Shown piece by piece: positions 60,798-64,000 of a stretch of 64,000 nt of DNA (the first letter of the stretch is position 1; every line of letters begins with the position of its first letter). Made by a program: the position numbers and the translations under genes. The notes beneath the pieces were generated by a model, which worked only from the letters and a program-made list of their open reading frames with translations, searched no databases and was not told where the DNA came from. Location: positions 55,534-119,533 of the forward strand of contig CAJOFA010000008.1 in assembly GCA_905233985.1 (NCBI GenBank). Reading direction: 5' to 3'. This stretch comes from an uncultured Prevotella sp. Its GTDB lineage: Bacteria > Bacteroidota > Bacteroidia > Bacteroidales > Bacteroidaceae.

Positions 60798-61907
60798 ATG
60801 GAAATAGCACAACTTGGCGAGTTCGGACTTATCCGCCATCTGACGGAAGACCTGAAGGCGCAAAACGAATCAACACGGTACGGCGTAGGCGATGACTGCG
60901 CCGTACTTCACTATCCTGACAGCGAGGTGCTCGTCACCACCGACCTGCTCATGGAGGGCGTACACTTCGACCTCACCTATACCGACCTGCGCAACCTCGG
61001 CTACAAGTCGGCGATGGTCAACATCAGTGACATCTTCGCCATGAACGGCACGCCGCGACAGCTCACCGTCTCGCTGGCCATCAGCAAACGCTTCACCGTA
61101 GAGGACATGGAGCAGTTCTACAGCGGACTGCGCGCAGCCTGCGAGAAATGGGGCGTTGACATCGTGGGCGGCGACACCACCAGCAGCTACACCGGCCTGG
61201 CCATTAGCATCACCTGCATCGGCGAGGCTGCCAAGGACGACATTGTCTATCGCAACGGTGCCAAGGAGACCGACCTCGTCTGCGTCAGCGGCGACCTCGG
61301 CGCTGCTTATATGGGTCTCCAGCTCTTGGAGCGCGAGAAAGCCGTTTACTACGGACAGATAGACGACCTTAACAAACAGATAGAAGCCGCCAAGCGCGAC
61401 GGGACCTACGAGGCAAAAAGTTCAAACTTCAAACTTCAAAGTTCAAAGTTAAAAGACTTCCAGCCCGACTTCGCCGGCAAGGAGTACCTGCTGCAGCGCC
61501 AGTTGAAGACCGAGGCACGCGGCGACATCATTGCCCGACTGCGCGAGGCCGGCATCCGTCCCACCGCCATGATGGACATCAGCGACGGACTCTCCAGCGA
61601 GCTCATGCACATCTGCACACAGTCAGGCGTCGGCTGCCGCATCTTCGAGAAGAACCTCCCCATCGACTACCAGACGGCTGTGATGGCCGAAGAGCTGAAC
61701 ATGAACGTCACCACCTGCGCCCTCAACGGCGGCGAGGACTACGAGCTGCTGTTCACCGTGCCCATCGGAGACCATGAGAAGATAGAGGCACTTGATGACG
61801 TGCGCCTCATCGGACACATCACCAAGGCCAGCCTCGGCAACGTCCTCGTCAGCCGCGACGGTCAGGAGTTCGAACTCAAAGCCCAAGGGTGGCAACATCT
61901 TAAATGA
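60798..61907 (+). CDS. thiL: Thiamine-monophosphate kinase
   Basis: Last step to thiamine diphosphate. 369 aa, PurM/ThiL fold: GVGDDCAVL near the N-terminus, TTDLLMEGVHFDL, NISDIFAMNGTPRQLTVSL, GGDTTSS and MMDISDGLSSELMHIC. An in-frame insert SSNFKLQSSKLKD, encoded by AACTTCAAA repeats at 61418-61455, lies in the region linking the two halves. The same AACTTCAAA family forms part of the leader at 43050-43096. The gene belongs to the lpxK-PNP-thiL row. Confidence 0.93.
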   Translation: MEIAQLGEFGLIRHLTEDLKAQNESTRYGVGDDCAVLHYPDSEVLVTTDLLMEGVHFDLTYTDLRNLGYKSAMVNISDIFAMNGTPRQLTVSLAISKRFTVEDMEQFYSGLRAACEKWGVDIVGGDTTSSYTGLAISITCIGEAAKDDIVYRNGAKETDLVCVSGDLGAAYMGLQLLEREKAVYYGQIDDLNKQIEAAKRDGTYEAKSSNFKLQSSKLKDFQPDFAGKEYLLQRQLKTEARGDIIARLREAGIRPTAMMDISDGLSSELMHICTQSGVGCRIFEKNLPIDYQTAVMAEELNMNVTTCALNGGEDYELLFTVPIGDHEKIEALDDVRLIGHITKASLGNVLVSRDGQEFELKAQGWQHLK

Positions 61908-62010
61908 AGAATTAAGAATGAAGAATGAAGAATCTACGCGGTGATTTCCTAAAAAACGTTAAGGAAAAACAAATTCTTCATTCTTCATTCTTCACTCTTC
62001 ATTTTTCTTC
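61905..62010 (+). repeat. GAATGAAGAA / ATTCTTCATT simple repeats in inverted arrangement
   Basis: Immediately after the thiL stop are GAATTAAGAATGAAGAATGAAG units (61911-61930), and about 50 bases further the complementary ATTCTTCATTCTTCATTCTTC (61974-62005), so the pair could fold into a long stem. The second block abuts the -7 box of tRNA-Phe. Confidence 0.75.
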
Positions 62011-62011
62011 G

Positions 62012-62019
62012 TACCTTTG
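62012..62019 (+). promoter_or_regulatory. -7 box of tRNA-Phe
   Basis: TACCTTTG; transcription expected near 62023, about 30 bases before the tRNA. The -33 region is occupied by the ATTCTTC repeat and lacks a clear TTG. Confidence 0.65.
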
Positions 62020-62053
62020 CACCCGCAAACGAAAGGATTGCACACGACAACAT

Positions 62054-62126
62054 GGTGCCTTAGCTCAGTTGGTAGAGCATCGGACTGAAAATCCGTGTGT
62101 CCCCGGTTCGATTCCTGGAGGTACCA
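62054..62126 (+). tRNA. tRNA-Phe (GAA)
   Basis: 73 nt cloverleaf: acceptor GGTGCCT/AGGTACC, D-arm TAGCTCAGTTGGTAGAGCA, anticodon loop CTGAAAA with GAA, T-arm GGTTCGATTCC, discriminator A. CCA is not encoded. Confidence 0.97.
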
Positions 62127-62140
62127 CTCCTCCTTTCATT

Positions 62141-62165
62141 AGCCCGGGGAGCCGGGTTTTCTTTT
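62141..62165 (+). terminator. Terminator of tRNA-Phe
   Basis: AGCCCGG, loop GGAG, CCGGGTT then TTCTTTT. It ends about 15 bases before the pantothenate kinase ATG. Confidence 0.85.
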
Positions 62166-62179
62166 ATTAGTTATACGTA

Positions 62180-63001
62180 ATGGGAATAGTCATTGGAATA
62201 GATGTCGGCATCAGCACGACGAAGATTGTGGGACTGCGTGAGGGGAGTGTTGTCTCGCCCATCCGCATCACAGCCGCCGACCCCGTCACTTCACTCTACG
62301 GGGCCTTCGGCAAGTATCTGCATGACAATAACATCAGTCTGGACGACGTGGAGCAGGTGATGCTCACCGGCGTGGGTGCCGGCTATATCGATGGCGACGT
62401 CTATGGCCGTCCGACGGCACACACCGACGAGTTCATCGCCGACGGTCTGGGAGCGCGCTTCGAGAGCGGACTGCAGAAAGCCATCGTGGTGAGCATGGGC
62501 ACGGGAACGAGCTTCGTGCAGTGCGACTGCCAGGGCATCCGTCACATCGGCGGACTCGGCATCGGCGGCGGTACGCTGCAAGGACTGAGCCGCGTGATGC
62601 TCAACACACGTGACCCGCAGCAGATTCAGGCGCTGGCGGCACATGGTGACATCCATAACATCAACCTGCTCATCGGCGACATTTCGCCGCACGCACTGCC
62701 CGGACTGCCCATCGACGCCACGGCATCGCTGTTCTCAAAGGCACAGTATGACGCGCCGAAGGAGGACATTGCCCTCGGCATCATCACCATGGTGCTGCAG
62801 ACCATCGGCTCCGCCGCCATCCTCTCGGCCCTCAACACAGGCATCAAGGACTTCGTGCTCATCGGCAACCTGACGCTCTATCCGCAGTGCCGCGACATCT
62901 ACCCGATGCTTGAACAGCTCTACGGCGTGCGCTTCCACATACCCAAATACTCGGAGTTCTGCACCGCCATCGGCGCCGCACTCAGTTTCCAAAAACAATA
63001 A
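62180..63001 (+). CDS. Type II pantothenate kinase
   Basis: Phosphorylates pantothenate, the first step of coenzyme A synthesis. 273 aa of the ASKHA fold: phosphate-1 motif GIDVGISTTKIVG, phosphate-2 SMGTGTSFV, then IGGLGIGGGTLQGLS and the adenosine motif VLIGNLT. It is closest in layout to the fumble/PanK-II family of Firmicutes and eukaryotes rather than to CoaA or CoaX. Convergent with the HU-like gene across the 22-base repeat array. Confidence 0.88.
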   Translation: MGIVIGIDVGISTTKIVGLREGSVVSPIRITAADPVTSLYGAFGKYLHDNNISLDDVEQVMLTGVGAGYIDGDVYGRPTAHTDEFIADGLGARFESGLQKAIVVSMGTGTSFVQCDCQGIRHIGGLGIGGGTLQGLSRVMLNTRDPQQIQALAAHGDIHNINLLIGDISPHALPGLPIDATASLFSKAQYDAPKEDIALGIITMVLQTIGSAAILSALNTGIKDFVLIGNLTLYPQCRDIYPMLEQLYGVRFHIPKYSEFCTAIGAALSFQKQ

Positions 63002-63013
63002 AAATCACTTGCT

Positions 63014-63233
63014 GACTTCAGTCAGCAGAAGTGTTGACTCCAGTCAGCAGACTTGTTGACTTAAGTCAGCAGATCTGCTGACTCCAGTCAACAGCATGAC
63101 TAAAGGCCTTTGAGCATACGGTTAAAAGGCTCCGAACGTACGTTTAAAAGCCTTCGAACATAAGCTTAAAAGCCTTTAAGCATACGGTTAAAAGGCCTTT
63201 AATCGAACGTTAAAGGCCTTTGGATGAGGTGTT
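63014..63233. repeat. Ten-unit tandem array with an exact 22-base period, two unit types
   Basis: Units 1-4 (63014-63101) share GACTNNAGTCARCAG with a variable 3' part; units 5-10 (63102-63233) share AAAAGGCCTTT with a variable 3' part (for example GAGCATACGGTT, CGAACGTACGTTT). All ten units are 22 bases, so the register is kept across the change of unit type. Each unit contains its own short palindrome. The array runs from 13 bases after the pantothenate kinase stop to the stop codon of the HU-like gene. Confidence 0.9.
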
Positions 63234-63885
63234 ACGTACGGTGATAGGTCAGGGTGCTTCCTATTTTACGGACTGTCAGATAGCGTTCAGGTGCAGTGGA
63301 AAGTTGTTCCAACCACTTTTGTGCCATATATCTTGTGAGTCCGAAGTACTGCTGCATCTCCTTGCCGGTGATGAAGTCGTGCGTCTTGAAGAACTCATCC
63401 AGCCGCGCCTTCATCTCTTCCTCGGTGTATGTCACGGAGTGTCCCACGCGGCCACGACCCGTTACGTTCTGGAAATGACAGTTGTGATGGTTCAGCAACT
63501 TAAGGAAAGCCTTGTCGGGCGTAAAGCCAATGCTTTCTATGGTCACGTCGTTGCCGGTTATCTTGGCAGGGTCGGTGAACGTCCGTTTGATCTCGTTCCA
63601 CTGCTCGTCATAGCGTTCACGGAAGCCGAGCTTGAGGTAGAAGCTGCCCAGTCCGTCAATGTGTACACGGTGGTTGTGTACCATGTAATCGACGATGACT
63701 CGCTCCAGAACGGAGAGCGCCATCTCCATGAGTTCAGGCTTCATCAGGTTCGTTTCCCTCAAGTGCTGCAACAGCTGTTCCTTGTCGATGACCCCACGGG
63801 TCTCCTGACGCACCTGATAGGTGTCGTTCCCCTCCGCATCCGGCTTCGGGTTACGGTGTACGCTGAAATCAATATACTGTTTCAT
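63232..63885 (-). CDS. HU-like DNA-binding protein with C-terminal HTH-like region
   Basis: 217 aa. The N-terminal half is HU-HIG-like (VIDKEQLLQHLRETNLMKPELMEMALSVLERVIVDYMVHNHRVHIDGLGSFYLKLGF). From about residue 150 a helical segment (FKTHDFITGKEMQQYFGLTRYMAQKWLEQL) looks like a helix-turn-helix. Third HU-type gene of the window. Its stop codon overlaps the last unit of the 22-base array. No TAnnTTTG box is visible on the minus strand within 60 bases of the start. Confidence 0.75.
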   Translation of the reverse strand: MKQYIDFSVHRNPKPDAEGNDTYQVRQETRGVIDKEQLLQHLRETNLMKPELMEMALSVLERVIVDYMVHNHRVHIDGLGSFYLKLGFRERYDEQWNEIKRTFTDPAKITGNDVTIESIGFTPDKAFLKLLNHHNCHFQNVTGRGRVGHSVTYTEEEMKARLDEFFKTHDFITGKEMQQYFGLTRYMAQKWLEQLSTAPERYLTVRKIGSTLTYHRT

Positions 63886-63945
63886 GTTATTCCAAAATCA
63901 TGGGGACTCTAACTTTGCACTCGATATAGAATATCGGTGAAGAAT

Positions 63946-63976
63946 TTGCTTAATCCCGGCCAATTCCCTACCTTTG
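63946..63976 (+). promoter_or_regulatory. Promoter for a gene beyond the right edge
   Basis: TTG at 63946-63948, 20-base spacer, TACCTTTG at 63969-63976. A second -7-like box, TAACTTTG, is at 63910-63917. AGAAGGAGG at 63982-63990 looks like a ribosome-binding site. Confidence 0.7.
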
Positions 63977-64000
63977 TTGTCAGAAGGAGGAAAAGGCCGA

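Noticed and set aside
63014..63233. CRISPR array
   Set aside because: The period is 22 bases with a conserved and a variable half in each unit; there are no repeat-plus-unique-spacer units and no cas genes.

Overview
The window looks like a chromosomal segment of a Bacteroidales bacterium, most likely from the Prevotellaceae. The main grounds are the Bacteroidetes-type promoters seen throughout (TTG, about 19-20 bases, then TAnnTTTG), a tmRNA whose tag reads GENNYALAA, a short hybrid two-component regulator with an AraC-type output, HU-HIG DNA-binding proteins, VirE-N/DUF3987-type proteins, CotH/lamin-tail secreted proteins, and scarce Shine-Dalgarno sequences. No insertion sequence, integrase, rRNA operon or CRISPR array is visible. 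The assignment is from recognition of protein families, not from a database search.

Layout. 1-5500: hybrid histidine kinase, convergent Na+/solute symporter, TrpB2-type tryptophan synthase beta, small heat-shock protein. 5700-9680: mfd directly downstream of the tmRNA gene. 9850-23820: a capsule/exopolysaccharide locus (Wza-like exporter, Wzz-like protein, EpsG/Wzy-like polymerase, Wzx flippase, two GT2 enzymes, a double-domain glycosyltransferase, two different sugar-phosphate transferases, a lipoprotein, and Wzi on the other strand). 23990-30800: repeat-rich secreted protein, histidine phosphatase, dnaX, asnA, thioesterase, 5'-nucleotidase. 30900-42560: an accessory region on the minus strand with a VirE-N/DUF3987 ATPase, HU-like protein, small proteins, a UmuD/LexA-like S24 peptidase, a BcgI-like nuclease-methylase with a specificity gene that appears frame-disrupted, an orphan antitoxin-like gene and two tandem WG-repeat proteins. 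43100-54400: HU-HIG protein, guaA, a MurU-like nucleotidyltransferase, two tandem CotH/lamin-tail proteins, and a patatin/membrane protein/AmgK-RapZ operon. 54500-64000: a candidate small RNA, groEL-groES, sppA, lpxK, purine nucleoside phosphorylase, thiL, tRNA-Phe, pantothenate kinase, a 22-base tandem array and a third HU-like gene.

How parts work together. The capsule genes form a complete Wzx/Wzy export set (initiation, transfer, flipping, polymerisation, length control, outer-membrane export and attachment). The MurU-like and AmgK-RapZ-like genes would make a cell-wall amino-sugar recycling pair, here separated by the CotH pair. groES-groEL and the hsp20 gene each carry a sequence matching the sigma-54 -24/-12 consensus at 11 of 12 positions, suggesting shared control.

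The most unusual signal is a set of short low-complexity repeat families. They occur between genes, often right against promoter -7 boxes, and also as in-frame inserts inside conserved housekeeping genes (mfd, guaA, thiL, murU-like, amgK-like, the DUF3987 gene), without breaking the frames. A second is a ten-unit array with a strict 22-base period next to an HU-like gene.
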